A DNA stretch of 64,000 nt from Halomonas litopenaei (lineage in GTDB: Bacteria; Pseudomonadota; Gammaproteobacteria; Pseudomonadales; Halomonadaceae). A program made the position numbers and the translations under genes. Shown piece after piece: positions 17,069 to 25,928 of this stretch (position 1 is its first letter; the number at the start of each line of letters is the position of its first letter). Under the pieces are notes generated by a model. The model did no database searches. It was not told where the DNA came from and worked only from the letters and a program-made list of their open reading frames with translations. The stretch spans positions 1 through 64,000 of the forward strand of contig NZ_PXNS01000001.1 in assembly GCF_003045775.1 (NCBI RefSeq), read 5' to 3'.

Positions 17069-17241
17069 GTCGTCTCCTGCGCTCACGCGCATGTCGGAAT
17101 TGGGGGCCTTGTTTCTAAGGTGGGCCGGTCGCGGTGCGAGGCGCACAAGACAGCTATTATAGTGAATCGGCACCCCCATCCGCTACAATGCAGCCATTCC
17201 AGTGGCGGCCGTCGCCGCCCTCCGGCCAAGGGAGACAGCGT

Positions 17242-17691
17242 ATGCCGGTGACCCTCTTTCGCGTCGACCAGGATGTCTGGGACGCCGATGAACAGGTGCG
17301 GATCGATCTGACCCGCATTTATGCCGATGCGCCGGAGGAGCGCATCAAGCTCCCGCCGGGAGCCTACGTTACCCGCCAGCTCGAACATGGCTTCTTCTGG
17401 GCGGCGCGCTTCAATGATCGCCTGCTTGGCGCTGTCGCCGTCAGTCCTGGTGACGGGCGCTGGCGCATGTTCGACCTCTGTGTTCGCAAGACCACTCGTC
17501 GGCGTGGCGTGGGCTCGCGCCTGCTGGCGCTGATCAGCGCTGCCGCCAACCGTGACGGCGTGGCGCTGAGCGTGGCCGGTTCGCAGCTGACCCTGGCCGA
17601 CCAGATGCTGCTAAAGCGTCTGGGCTATCAGCTGACGCGAAGCGGCGATGATTTCCAACTTGATCTGCCCACCGGAGAAAGCGGCAAATGA
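17242..17691 (+). CDS. panM: PanM/PanZ-like GNAT protein (PanD maturation factor)
   Basis: A 149-residue GNAT-fold protein. The segments VRIDLTRIYADAP, AARFNDRLLGAVAVS and VRKTTRRRGVGSRLLAL parallel E. coli PanM/PanZ, which binds acetyl-CoA and triggers self-cleavage of aspartate decarboxylase PanD, so setting pantothenate flux. The acetyl-CoA loop RRRGVGS is present. ATG 17242 has GGGAGA upstream. It overlaps asmA by 4 bp. PanD is not in the window, so the role is inferred from similarity only. Confidence 0.72.
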   Translation: MPVTLFRVDQDVWDADEQVRIDLTRIYADAPEERIKLPPGAYVTRQLEHGFFWAARFNDRLLGAVAVSPGDGRWRMFDLCVRKTTRRRGVGSRLLALISAAANRDGVALSVAGSQLTLADQMLLKRLGYQLTRSGDDFQLDLPTGESGK

Positions 17692-20054
17692 AACGACTCG
17701 TAAGAACCCTGCTGGCGGTCGTCGGCGTCCTCGCCCTGGTCACGGTGGGCGCGGTGGTCTACGTCACCACCTTCTTCAACCCCGAGGACATGAAGCCGAG
17801 GCTGGTGTCCGTGGTGAAGGAGCACACCGGGCTCGAACTGTCGCTGGAAGGCCCATTGGAGTGGTCCTTCTATCCGCGCATTGGTGTCAGCGTGGCCGAG
17901 GCCGAAGCGCGCCTGCCGGATCAGGCGGATGACGCCCAGGCCTTTGCTGCCTTCTCCGAGGCCTCGGTCAGCCTGGCGTTCACACCGCTGTTGCGCGGCG
18001 AAATCGCCATCGACGGCCTGACCCTGGATGGGCTGTCGCTGAATCTCGAGCGCGACAGTGATGGCACCGGCAATTGGGAGGCGCTGCTCGAACGCCTCGA
18101 AAACAGGGCCGATGACGCCGAAAAGGCGCTGGCGCCGGCCAGCGCAGGCCCCAACCCGGATGATGAAGGCGGTCTGTCGGTGGCCCTGAACATCGCCAGC
18201 GTCGAGGTGACCAAGGGCCATCTGAGCCTGGTCGATCATCAGGCCGGCCGTGAGTGGCAGGCCGAGAAGCTCACCATCAACGGTAGCAACGTCAATCCGG
18301 ATACCGCCTTTCCGCTCAGCTCCACCTTCCAGCTGAAGGTGTTCGACCAGCTCGATGGCGGCGGTGAGGGCGAAACAACGGAAGAGCGCACCCCTGGGCT
18401 GCAAAGCGATGTCACCCTGGAGAGCGACGTCAATCTGGGTCTCGCCGACAGCCGCCACGTGCTCAGCGACGTGACGCTGGAGACCAGTACTCTGCTGGCC
18501 GGTGCCTCGGAACCCCAGGAGGCGACCCTGACCAGCGACGAGGTGGTGCTGAACCTTGGCGAGCAGCGTCTGCACATGGCGCCGAGTCAACTGGACGCCA
18601 GCCTGCTGGCACCCCAGTTAGGCGAGAAGCGTGTGGCCATGACGCTTTCGTTCCAGCTGGAGTCGGACTTCGACGCCGGTACCGCCCAGCTGCGCGATAT
18701 CGCCTTGAGCGGCCCCGATGGTCTGTCGATCAAGGGCAATCTCAACCTGAAGGAGCTGAATTCGGCGCCACGCTATGACGGCCAGGTGCGTCTGGCACCG
18801 TTGTCGCTGCGTGCCTGGCTTGCGCGCATGGACGCCATGCCCAGCATGTCCAGCGACGAGGCGCTGTCGGAAGTGGCGCTGACCAGTCCGGTGGAAGGCA
18901 CCCTCGAGCAGCTCTCGCTCAATGGCCTGACGCTGGTGCTCGATGACAACACCTTCTCCGGTTCCCTCGGCGCACGCTTCGATGGCACCCGGGTCGATCT
19001 CGATCTGGAAGGCGACCGCCTCGACGCCGACAGCTATCTGCCGCCGCCCGAGCAGGACACCGCCGCCAACGGCATTCCCGGCATCGCGTCGGCGCTGGCC
19101 CAGGACCAGGACCAGGACGGCGCACCGGCGATCCTGCCGAAAAGCTTTCTGGCCGGGCTGGACGAGAGCGTATCGCTGGCGCTGGGTCAGCTGATCCTGG
19201 GCGGCCAGCGCTACCAGGATGTGTCCTTGAGCATGCAGGGCGAGGGTGGCAGGCACCGTCTGACCGGCTTCGAAGCGGGCTTCCATGAAGGTCGGCTTAA
19301 GGCCACCGGGGTGCTCGACGCCAGCGGCGATGACCTCGCCTGGCAGCTGGCGCCGGAGGTCGAGGGCGTGCGTCTGGAGTCGTTGCTGACATCGCTTGGG
19401 CAGGAGCCCGCCCCGCTCAGCGGCTCGCTGCATGCCAGTGGTGAACTGACCACCCGCGGCAACGCTCGCCATGAGCTGACCCGTAACCTCAACGGCACCC
19501 TGGACACGCGGATCAACGAGGGCAGCATTCCCCGCGCCAATATTTCGCGTCAGCTGTGTACCGCCGTGGCGCGCCTCGAAGGCGAGCAGACCACGCGCGA
19601 GTGGAGCGAGAACACCCGCTTCGAGAACATCAGCGCGCGCTTCACCATCCGTGACGGCGTCGCCCATAACGACGACCTGCTGATCACCCTGCCGGGTATC
19701 GAGGTCAGTGGTGGTGGTCAGCTCGATCTGGGCAGCCAGCGTTTCGATGCCGACGGGGCGGCCCGTTTTGTCGACACCGCCGATGCCGCCTGCAGCGTCA
19801 ATCGGCGTCTCGAAAAGGTGCCCTTCCCGGTGCGCTGCGAAGGCAGCCTGGAGGGTGACAGCAGCCAGTGGTGCGGCTTTGACGCCGACGCCTTCAAGGC
19901 CAATCTGGGCGAGCTGGTCGCCGAAGAGGCCCGCTCCCGCGTCAACGAGGAAGTCGAGGAGCGGCTGGGCAAGGAGCTCGAGCGTCTCGACGAACGCATC
20001 GGAGAAGAGGCTGGCAAGGAACTTCGTGACGCCGTCCGTGGTCTATTTAATTGA
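17688..20054 (+). CDS. AsmA family envelope protein
   Basis: A 788-residue protein with one N-terminal transmembrane helix (about 6-28), followed by a long beta-rich periplasmic part. The AsmA start (NPEDMKPRLVSVVKEHTGLELSLEGPLEWSF) and the C-terminal AsmA domain (SRQLCTAVARLEG, then LPGIEVSGGGQLDLGSQ) are clear. AsmA-like proteins are bridge-like lipid-transfer proteins between the inner and outer membranes. The last 60 residues are highly charged and probably a helical coil (EEVEERLGKELERLDERIGEEA). It is followed by a strong terminator. Confidence 0.9.
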   Translation: MKRLVRTLLAVVGVLALVTVGAVVYVTTFFNPEDMKPRLVSVVKEHTGLELSLEGPLEWSFYPRIGVSVAEAEARLPDQADDAQAFAAFSEASVSLAFTPLLRGEIAIDGLTLDGLSLNLERDSDGTGNWEALLERLENRADDAEKALAPASAGPNPDDEGGLSVALNIASVEVTKGHLSLVDHQAGREWQAEKLTINGSNVNPDTAFPLSSTFQLKVFDQLDGGGEGETTEERTPGLQSDVTLESDVNLGLADSRHVLSDVTLETSTLLAGASEPQEATLTSDEVVLNLGEQRLHMAPSQLDASLLAPQLGEKRVAMTLSFQLESDFDAGTAQLRDIALSGPDGLSIKGNLNLKELNSAPRYDGQVRLAPLSLRAWLARMDAMPSMSSDEALSEVALTSPVEGTLEQLSLNGLTLVLDDNTFSGSLGARFDGTRVDLDLEGDRLDADSYLPPPEQDTAANGIPGIASALAQDQDQDGAPAILPKSFLAGLDESVSLALGQLILGGQRYQDVSLSMQGEGGRHRLTGFEAGFHEGRLKATGVLDASGDDLAWQLAPEVEGVRLESLLTSLGQEPAPLSGSLHASGELTTRGNARHELTRNLNGTLDTRINEGSIPRANISRQLCTAVARLEGEQTTREWSENTRFENISARFTIRDGVAHNDDLLITLPGIEVSGGGQLDLGSQRFDADGAARFVDTADAACSVNRRLEKVPFPVRCEGSLEGDSSQWCGFDADAFKANLGELVAEEARSRVNEEVEERLGKELERLDERIGEEAGKELRDAVRGLFN

Positions 20055-20075
20055 GCATCAAGCAAGCCAGTCACT

Positions 20076-20104
20076 GCGCCGACCTCCGTGTCGGCGCTTT
20101 TTTT
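20076..20104 (+). terminator. Rho-independent terminator of panM-asmA
   Basis: Perfect 8-bp stem gcgccgac / gtcggcgc, 6-base loop, followed by seven T. Confidence 0.9.
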
Positions 20105-20208
20105 CGTGTCTGACTTTTGAGTGATGATAACTAATTGGTTTTATGAAATATTTATCAGAAGTCTCTGGCCCTGACAGTCGGGTGAAAGGCGACAAGGATA
20201 GCGGTCGA

Positions 20209-21288
20209 GTGTCGCCGCTGCTCAGTACAGAGGTGTTTTCCCGGCGCCTGCTCGACTGGTTCGATGTGCACGGTCGCCACGATCTTCCCTGGCAGCATGA
20301 TCGTACTGCCTATCGGGTGTGGGTCTCGGAAATCATGCTGCAGCAGACCCAGGTTGCTACCGTCATTCCCTATTTTGAGCGGTTCATGCAGCGCTTTCCT
20401 GATGTAAAGGCCCTCGCCGAGGCCAGCCAGGATGAGGTCCTTCATCTGTGGACCGGGTTGGGCTACTACGCCAGAGGCCGGAATCTGCACAAGGCGGCCC
20501 GAGTCGTGGTGGAACAGCATGCAGGCGAGTTTCCCACGGACAGCCTCGATGCCATGGCCGCGCTGCCTGGCATTGGCCGCTCGACCGCCGGGGCGATCAT
20601 CGCCCAGAGCACCGGTAGGCGAGCCGTCATTCTGGATGGCAACGTCAAGCGCGTACTGACGCGCCTGCACGCGCTGGAAGGCTGGCCCGGCCGGCCAGCG
20701 GTGGAACGCGAGCTCTGGCACCTGGCCGAGCACTACACGCCGGAACAGCGAGTGGTGGATTTCACCCAGGGCATGATGGACCTTGGGGCGACGCTGTGCC
20801 GCCGTGGCCAGCCGGACTGCGAGCGCTGCCCGTTCGCCGATGTCTGTGTGGCCCGCGCCCGAGGGGAACAAAAGCGCTTCCCGGAGTCCAAGCCGAAGAA
20901 AGCGATCCCCTTGCGCCATACCCGCATGCTGGTGCTGAGCGACGAGGCCGGGCGCATCCTGCTGGAGCAGCGGCCTTCCCAGGGGCTGTGGGGCGGGCTG
21001 TGGGGGCTTCCCCAGTTCGACAGCGACGCCGAGATCGATGCCTGGCTCGATACCCACGCGCCAGGAGCCGAGCGAGACGAGCCTTGGTCGAGCTTCGTTC
21101 ATGTGTTCAGTCACTTTCGCCTGGAAATCACGCCGGTGCCGGCACGTGGCGGGCGAGTCGATGGCGTTGCCGAGGGACGGCTGTGGTACGACCCCCAGGC
21201 GCCGGAGTCGGTGGGGCTTGCCGCACCGGTAAAGAAGCTGCTCGCCTCACTTGCTCCCTTTGCCTTGAGCCAGCCACCGTCGCGTTGA
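20209..21288 (+). CDS. mutY: A/G-specific adenine DNA glycosylase
   Basis: A base-excision repair enzyme that removes adenine opposite 8-oxoguanine. Features: DLPWQHDRTAYRVWVSEIMLQQTQV with the catalytic Glu, the helix-hairpin-helix LPGIGRSTAGAI, the catalytic Asp region ILDGNVKRVLTR, and a [4Fe-4S] site with spacing C-6-C-2-C-5-C (CRRGQPDCERCPFADVC). The C-terminal NUDIX-like domain reads 8-oxoG. I prefer the GTG at 20209, which gives about 359 residues and a family-like N-terminus with AAGGA upstream. The in-frame ATG at 20143 (381 residues) has no visible ribosome site. Confidence 0.93.
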   Translation: MSPLLSTEVFSRRLLDWFDVHGRHDLPWQHDRTAYRVWVSEIMLQQTQVATVIPYFERFMQRFPDVKALAEASQDEVLHLWTGLGYYARGRNLHKAARVVVEQHAGEFPTDSLDAMAALPGIGRSTAGAIIAQSTGRRAVILDGNVKRVLTRLHALEGWPGRPAVERELWHLAEHYTPEQRVVDFTQGMMDLGATLCRRGQPDCERCPFADVCVARARGEQKRFPESKPKKAIPLRHTRMLVLSDEAGRILLEQRPSQGLWGGLWGLPQFDSDAEIDAWLDTHAPGAERDEPWSSFVHVFSHFRLEITPVPARGGRVDGVAEGRLWYDPQAPESVGLAAPVKKLLASLAPFALSQPPSR

Positions 21289-21289
21289 C

Positions 21290-21320
21290 GTCCGTGCTGC
21301 CCCCCCCCCCGTGCTGCCCC
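21290..21320 (+). repeat. 11-base poly-C tract with adjacent C-rich repeat
   Basis: Positions 21300-21310 are eleven consecutive C. The block gtgctgccccc occurs on both sides (about 21294 and 21311). It lies between mutY and yggX, outside any gene. Confidence 0.75.
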
Positions 21321-21468
21321 CGCGCTGACCTTGGCGCACAGGGAGCCCGGGACGAGCGCCACGGCTCTGCAGCAACAGAACGCTTAAGTCTGGGCGGGGC
21401 ACACTGCTATCCTCGTGCCAGCAGGCCACACCATAGCCAGCAGGCCGTACCATAGAAAGGAGACCGCC

Positions 21469-21741
21469 ATGAGTCAGACCGTGTTTTGCCGCAAGTACCA
21501 GAAGGAGCTCGACGCCTTGCCCTTCCCCCCGCTGCCGGGCAAGAAGGGGCAGGAAATCCAGGCGAGCGTGTCACGCCAGGCCTGGGAAGAATGGCAGGCG
21601 CTGCAGACCCGTCTGATCAACGAGAAGCATCTGAACATGATGGACCCGGCTAACCGCGAGTACCTGATGGAGCAGATGGAGCGCTTCTTCGACAATGAAG
21701 AGACCGACCGCGCCGAGGGCTATGTCCCGCGTGACGCCTAG
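21469..21741 (+). CDS. yggX: Probable Fe(2+)-trafficking protein YggX
   Basis: A 90-residue cytoplasmic protein implicated in iron-sulfur cluster protection and linked to MutY, next to which it is commonly encoded. The sequence is canonical: VFCRKYQKELDALPFPPLPG with the conserved Cys7, then WEEWQALQTRLINEKHLNMM and a C-terminal EQMERFFDN. The ATG at 21469 has AAAGGAGA upstream; codons further upstream are not conserved. It may be transcribed separately, because 180 bp with a poly-C tract separate it from mutY. Confidence 0.95.
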   Translation: MSQTVFCRKYQKELDALPFPPLPGKKGQEIQASVSRQAWEEWQALQTRLINEKHLNMMDPANREYLMEQMERFFDNEETDRAEGYVPRDA

Positions 21742-21790
21742 CCTTGCGACGCCTTGAAAAGCGCTCGCCATCATTTTGAAAGAAAAGGGG

Positions 21791-21819
21791 TTGACGGAAA
21801 ACGGAGGAATTGGTTTAAT
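21791..21819 (+). promoter_or_regulatory. Promoter of the tRNA operon
   Basis: TTGACG (21791-21796), 17 bases, then TTTAAT (21814-21819) is a good sigma-70 promoter placed 18 bases before the first tRNA. Confidence 0.75.
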
Positions 21820-21836
21820 ACGTCGCGTTGGCAAGG

Positions 21837-21912
21837 GGCCAGATAGCTCAGTTGGTAGAGCAGGGGATTGAAAATCCCCGTGTCGGCGGTTCGATTCCGT
21901 CTCTGGCCACCA
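21837..21912 (+). tRNA. tRNA-Phe (GAA)
   Basis: 76 nt with CCA encoded. The acceptor stem GGCCAGA / TCTGGCC is perfect, the D-arm contains agctcagttggtagagc, the anticodon loop ttGAAaa is on a ggggat/atcccc stem, and the T-loop is ggttcgattcc. First of three tRNAs in one transcript. Confidence 0.97.
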
Positions 21913-21919
21913 ACTCTGC

Positions 21920-21994
21920 TGGGGTATCGCCAAGTGGTAAGGCACCGGTTTTTGGTATCGGCATGCGCAGGTTCGAATCCTGCTACCCCAGCCA
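21920..21994 (+). tRNA. tRNA-Gln (TTG)
   Basis: 75 nt with encoded CCA. The acceptor stem is TGGGGTA / TACCCCA, the anticodon loop contains TTG, and the T-loop is ggttcgaatcc. It lies 7 bases after tRNA-Phe. Confidence 0.96.
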
Positions 21995-22066
21995 CGCCAA
22001 CCCCGTTTCGGGTGAGACGCCCAAGGCGTAACACCAGAGCAGCAAGCGACCTTCCGGTCGGCCCGA

Positions 22067-22142
<76 letters not shown>

Positions 22143-22182
22143 TCTAAAAGATGGTTATGGATCAACGACTTGCTGCAACATC

Positions 22183-22209
22183 AAAACCGCCCATCGAGGC
22201 GGTTTTTTT
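22183..22209 (+). terminator. Terminator of the tRNA operon
   Basis: aaaaccgcc / ggcggtttt stem with a 6-base loop and a T run. It marks the end of core sequence before the rpn remnant. Confidence 0.9.
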
Positions 22210-22276
22210 GTGCGTGGGTGAATCATGGTGTCGTGCCCGGCAGCGCGGGTGTACTTCAGGCGTTCGGCACCTGCGC

Positions 22277-22301
22277 AGGCACTTTTCGTACAAGCCCTAG
22301 C
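22277..22301 (-). repeat. MITE-type terminal sequence next to the left rpn copy
   Basis: Read on the minus strand, this stretch (ctagggcttgtacgaaaag then tgcctgcgc) matches 30268-30294, the left end of the MITE-like element beside the right rpn copy, with two mismatches. The rest of the element is absent here. Confidence 0.5.
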
Positions 22302-22990
22302 GCTTGAGTTCGTCTCTCAGCGTCCTGACCTGCGCGATGTCCAGCCCCGACAGATCCGCCACCGTCTGGTCATCTAGCTGAGTCCGCTCGATCATGTTGC
22401 GGGCGACCTCCAGACGAGCCTTCTGTTCGCCCTTCTGTTCGCTTTCCAGCAGGCCTTCCTGACGTCCTTGCTTGCGGCCTTCCTCACGTCCTTCCTTGCG
22501 GCCTTCCTCACGTCCTTGCTTGAGGCCTTCTTCAAGACCCTGTTGCTTCCACTGCTCGGACCATCGTTTTGCACGCTCGGCCAGCATGTTGTGTACCTCA
22601 TTGAGTTCGTTAAGATTCTGCCACTCGGTTCCTTCGCTCTCGGGTATCCAATTGGGCAGCAGCACGCGCTTGATCCAGATGGCGAAGTGACGGCGCAGAC
22701 GAGTCTGGTCCGGCGCTTCGAGCCGTCTTGCCAGTAGCCCGATCAGTTCGACCGCCTCCCTGGAGCCTCGGTGGTGTTCCAGACGAAATATGGCGGCCAC
22801 CACGCTGCGGGCCTCTGGCGACCAGTGCTCTGAGTCCACGATGGCGCCTCCGTCCAGCAGAAGATAGGGCATTCGTGGGCGGTATCGCTCCAGCTCCCTG
22901 GGCACGCTTTGAACGAGGTCCGATACGTCGACGGCGGCGTTCCAACGTTTCTCTCCATTGTAGATGAAGCCTATCAGGAGGACTCGATAT
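22297..22990 (-). pseudogene. Truncated Rpn family nuclease gene (left copy)
   Basis: The last 202 codons (from 22905) match the C-terminal part of the intact gene at 30620-31660 almost residue for residue. Upstream, at about 22962-22966, the match jumps: the sequence continues with the part of the gene that should lie about 280 bp further upstream. This internal deletion is in frame (LLIGFI joined to YNGEKRW). Homology then ends and no start codon or N-terminal nuclease core remains. The product would lack the PD-(D/E)XK catalytic region, so the copy is dead, although a 202-residue C-terminal fragment could still be translated. Confidence 0.85.
22466..22540 (-). repeat. 24-bp tandem repeats in the left rpn copy
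   Basis: Repeats of about 24 bp encode the charged octapeptide GREEGRKQ or GRKEGREE. The matching array in the right copy is at about 30794-30870 and has a slightly different set of units. Confidence 0.7.
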
Positions 22991-23511
22991 TGAGCATTGA
23001 TTGCCCTGGTTAGGCTGTAGGAGATGGTTTTACTTCTTGATCCACATCATGAAGTTGTATGGCTTTCTCGATGGCGCATTATTCTTGGTGGCGAGATTGA
23101 CCTGATGTTTGTTTGTCTCTTCTGGTTCCCGCTCACCATTCACGAATCATTGTTGTTGTGTGTGGCAGCTGGCAATGGCCAGTCATGATGGTAAATCATG
23201 TGTTTTTTGTATGTTTATGGGTGAAATCTTACAGGTTTGCCACATCCGGGATTAGGCGATGCTTTGAAGAAGATATCGCTGATATTGCAAAGCTTACGTG
23301 TACTTTTATTCAAGACGTAGGAATAGGATGGGAGAGAAAGTCGTCCTGACTGAAGGTGTACAGGTATATCACAGGACACATGGTTTTCTCGAAAAAATGT
23401 GGCGTTTTGGTTGCTGTATAACTCAAAAGCGGTATAGGCGCAGTCAAGGTTAGGATTTGGGTCGCGCTAGATGCCTTTTATCCGGACAGATCACAGGGAA
23501 ATATCGAAAAA
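22991..23511. other. Intergenic, AT-rich left flank of the six-gene cluster
   Basis: About 520 bp with visibly lower GC than the core. The short open frames do not resemble known proteins and lack ribosome sites. The promoter of the cluster should lie at its right end, but I cannot place it with confidence. Confidence 0.4.
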
Positions 23512-24594
23512 ATGAAGAAATCCCATTTCGATACCATGATTGAAGAATCGAGCAACAAGGTAAAAGAGTCGCAGCGAAAAATCGCCGAGGTCACTGCCAG
23601 TGTTGAAGCCGCTCGTGCCCGCGCAGACGCAGGAGACTCAGTAGGCTTCAACATCGAAGTTGCTACCTTGGATGACGTTCATGCCCACACCGAGACCATG
23701 AACGCAAATATCGCAGAGTTGATCATGGGGCTTGATGACACTACTGCCGGTTTTTCCAAAGATTTTGACGAAATGCGCAACAAGTCCAGTATGGAGAAGT
23801 TCGTCGGAATCTTTAGCAAGGGAAAGGCTGAGTCCATGCGTCAGGAGCGAATGAGGAGCGCAAGCATAGACGAAAAGCTGCAGGACCTCATCGCCAAATC
23901 CGACATCATCGTAAAGCTCCTGGATGGCCAATTACAGGAGCTCGAGAGCCAGCAGGAAAAGGTCCAGAAGAATCTGGAACGATCGCTGGGTGATAGAGAG
24001 GCAGCGGTAGCAGAGCTTGAGTCGCTGAGAGCCGAAATAGAGGCACTTGACCCACAGCTCATCGATCTGGAGAGCAAGATATCCGTGGAGCAGGATGCAG
24101 CGCAGCGTACTCGCCTGGAAACCGAGCTTGCAGACACGAATACACGCTACAACGCGCTGGTCCAGGATGAACAGGTCAGCATCTCCCGCTCGCAAACGCT
24201 CGAGCGCTACATCGAGAAGGGGAAAACCTGGTTGGACAGTCTTCAGAATAAGGCGGCGACTCAAAAGGTGCTGATCAACAAGCTCCAGACAGATACTCAG
24301 CAAAGAGTTGTGCTATATGACGCCCTGAGTAAGTCGTTGAAGACGGCTCAGCAGCAGGACGTAGCGCACAGGATCAACGAAATTGGCTCCCAGACAGACC
24401 AGGAAGCTCAGACAGCGATGGCGGGCATCGGCAGTGCAACCAACCAGCGCATGGCCGATATGCTCGAAGCACATGAAGGCCAGATGGTGTATGCAAGAGA
24501 CGTCCTGGAGAAAAAGGCCCGCGCTGACGAGCGCTTTGCTCGGAGATTTTCAAAGATCGTCGAGAAACATGACAAGAATCTGTATGGGCGTTGA
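23512..24594 (+). CDS. Coiled-coil protein, first gene of the AAA+ cluster
   Basis: A 360-residue protein without signal peptide or membrane helix. It is almost wholly alpha-helical, with heptad-like Glu/Lys/Gln/Leu patterns from about 105 to 290 (for example LDGQLQELESQQEKVQKNL). The general architecture recalls PspA/Snf7-type or TelA-like helical proteins, but I recognise no specific family. It is 79 bp upstream of the next gene on the same strand. I infer an oligomerising scaffold that could be a substrate or partner of the ATPase encoded downstream. The start ATG has only a weak AGGGA about 12 bases upstream. Confidence 0.7.
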   Translation: MKKSHFDTMIEESSNKVKESQRKIAEVTASVEAARARADAGDSVGFNIEVATLDDVHAHTETMNANIAELIMGLDDTTAGFSKDFDEMRNKSSMEKFVGIFSKGKAESMRQERMRSASIDEKLQDLIAKSDIIVKLLDGQLQELESQQEKVQKNLERSLGDREAAVAELESLRAEIEALDPQLIDLESKISVEQDAAQRTRLETELADTNTRYNALVQDEQVSISRSQTLERYIEKGKTWLDSLQNKAATQKVLINKLQTDTQQRVVLYDALSKSLKTAQQQDVAHRINEIGSQTDQEAQTAMAGIGSATNQRMADMLEAHEGQMVYARDVLEKKARADERFARRFSKIVEKHDKNLYGR

Positions 24595-24733
24595 GGGGTA
24601 GGTTCCCCATCACTCGAGACGTGATAGGTAGAGGTTTTATACCAGCTTCCTTCTGGAGGCGATCATTCGGTGAATGATGTCATCGTTGAATGAGAATGAT
24701 GTGCTAGCCAGTACTCGCCGAAAAGAGGGTGCG

Positions 24734-25852
24734 ATGGATTCGTCAGATTGTGATCATCTTGAGTTAGCTGACGTGTATGCTTCGCGTCATTACTTTCGGA
24801 GATTCAGCGAGATCCTCCAGCGGCTCGAGAGAGTGGCGGCAGCCATGCATGCCAGCGATCAACTGAACCGCATAGATGCAAGAGCACTGACGGATTATCT
24901 GAAGCGCCTTGATTTTACCTTTGACGCCTTGAGCACCAAGTATTTGATGGTGGGGCAAACCCCCTCCCGTAGTCTCGGTAGCCTCACCGTGGACCGGCGC
25001 GAGAGTGGCTTTCCGGTCGCCAGCGAGTTGATGCGTATGGCTAATGACGCTCAGCAAGCTTCACGCCATCTGACAAATATGCCAAGTACACGCGAACTCA
25101 AGGCTCAGATGATTCGCACCATCCTTGGTGAGTGCCGTTCGCCTACCCGACTTCAGTATGCCATGTCCCAGCGACTCTATTACGAGGAAATCTCTCGAGG
25201 AGCTCTTTTCTGGATTCAAAATGACCCTCAGTGCGAGATGCTGGACAGTGACGGTGGGCGAAGGCGTTTTTTCATCCATTGGGCTGTCTACGACAGCCAG
25301 GTCAATCTACCTGTCATCTACTTGATGGAGGTCGATGACAGTGGTTCTGCCCCTCTGCCAAAAGACGAATACCGTTGGCCAGCTGTCCAGGCTCACCTGA
25401 TGGCCCAGTCCCTTGCTGGACTGACATTGCTGACCATTGCCCGTGGGTTGGACGCGGACTTCGATGACGTTCATCCAAAACGGCTCCACCGCTATCACAT
25501 TGGGCCCATGTACTCGTCCTCCTATACCGAGCAGGCCGGACCGTTGCGGCAGATTCTCGAGCAGGCCTGTCCAGGGGGAGAGGACGATTGGGCCTTGGCC
25601 TGGACCCAGGAGGAGCTCGATAGTGATGGGACGCAAGAAGAACGTAGTGGATGGTTCAGTAAGGTCGAGCGCGAAATCTTTGCCCTGGACCCCTTCTCTG
25701 ATGGTGCAGGTCATTCCGGAGCTACTCGTACGTTACGCTCCATCATTTTGCCTCAGCGTCCGTATCAGGTTCTGGCTGAGCTGGCCCCCTCCGGGTTTGC
25801 CGATGTGCAGAAGTTTGTGGTCAGCCCATCGGGACAGGTGCTGCACTTATAA
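24734..25852 (+). CDS. Protein of unknown function, second gene of the AAA+ cluster
   Basis: A cytoplasmic protein of about 372 residues with no signal peptide, membrane helix or recognised domain. The N-terminal half is helical (RRFSEILQRLERVAAAM, LTDYLKRLDFTFDALS). The C-terminal half has more beta character, with RRFFIHWAVYDSQVNLPVIYLMEVDD followed by a helix, and a final segment FADVQKFVVSPSGQVLHL. ATG 24734 has AGAGGG just upstream; an ATG at 24674 in the same frame would add 20 residues but its GGAGG is 14 bases away. It is followed by the AAA+ gene after 76 bp. No function is assigned. Confidence 0.65.
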   Translation: MDSSDCDHLELADVYASRHYFRRFSEILQRLERVAAAMHASDQLNRIDARALTDYLKRLDFTFDALSTKYLMVGQTPSRSLGSLTVDRRESGFPVASELMRMANDAQQASRHLTNMPSTRELKAQMIRTILGECRSPTRLQYAMSQRLYYEEISRGALFWIQNDPQCEMLDSDGGRRRFFIHWAVYDSQVNLPVIYLMEVDDSGSAPLPKDEYRWPAVQAHLMAQSLAGLTLLTIARGLDADFDDVHPKRLHRYHIGPMYSSSYTEQAGPLRQILEQACPGGEDDWALAWTQEELDSDGTQEERSGWFSKVEREIFALDPFSDGAGHSGATRTLRSIILPQRPYQVLAELAPSGFADVQKFVVSPSGQVLHL

Positions 25853-25928
25853 CACGATGACGGCGCCGTCCTGAGGTGCGAAGCAACAATAGATAACCGT
25901 GGCAGGAAGGCCCGGTAGCGAGGGATTC

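Noticed and set aside
23113..23349. Short open frame in the left flank of the island (about 78 codons)
   Set aside because: No ribosome site, no recognisable homology and a composition like the surrounding AT-rich intergenic DNA.
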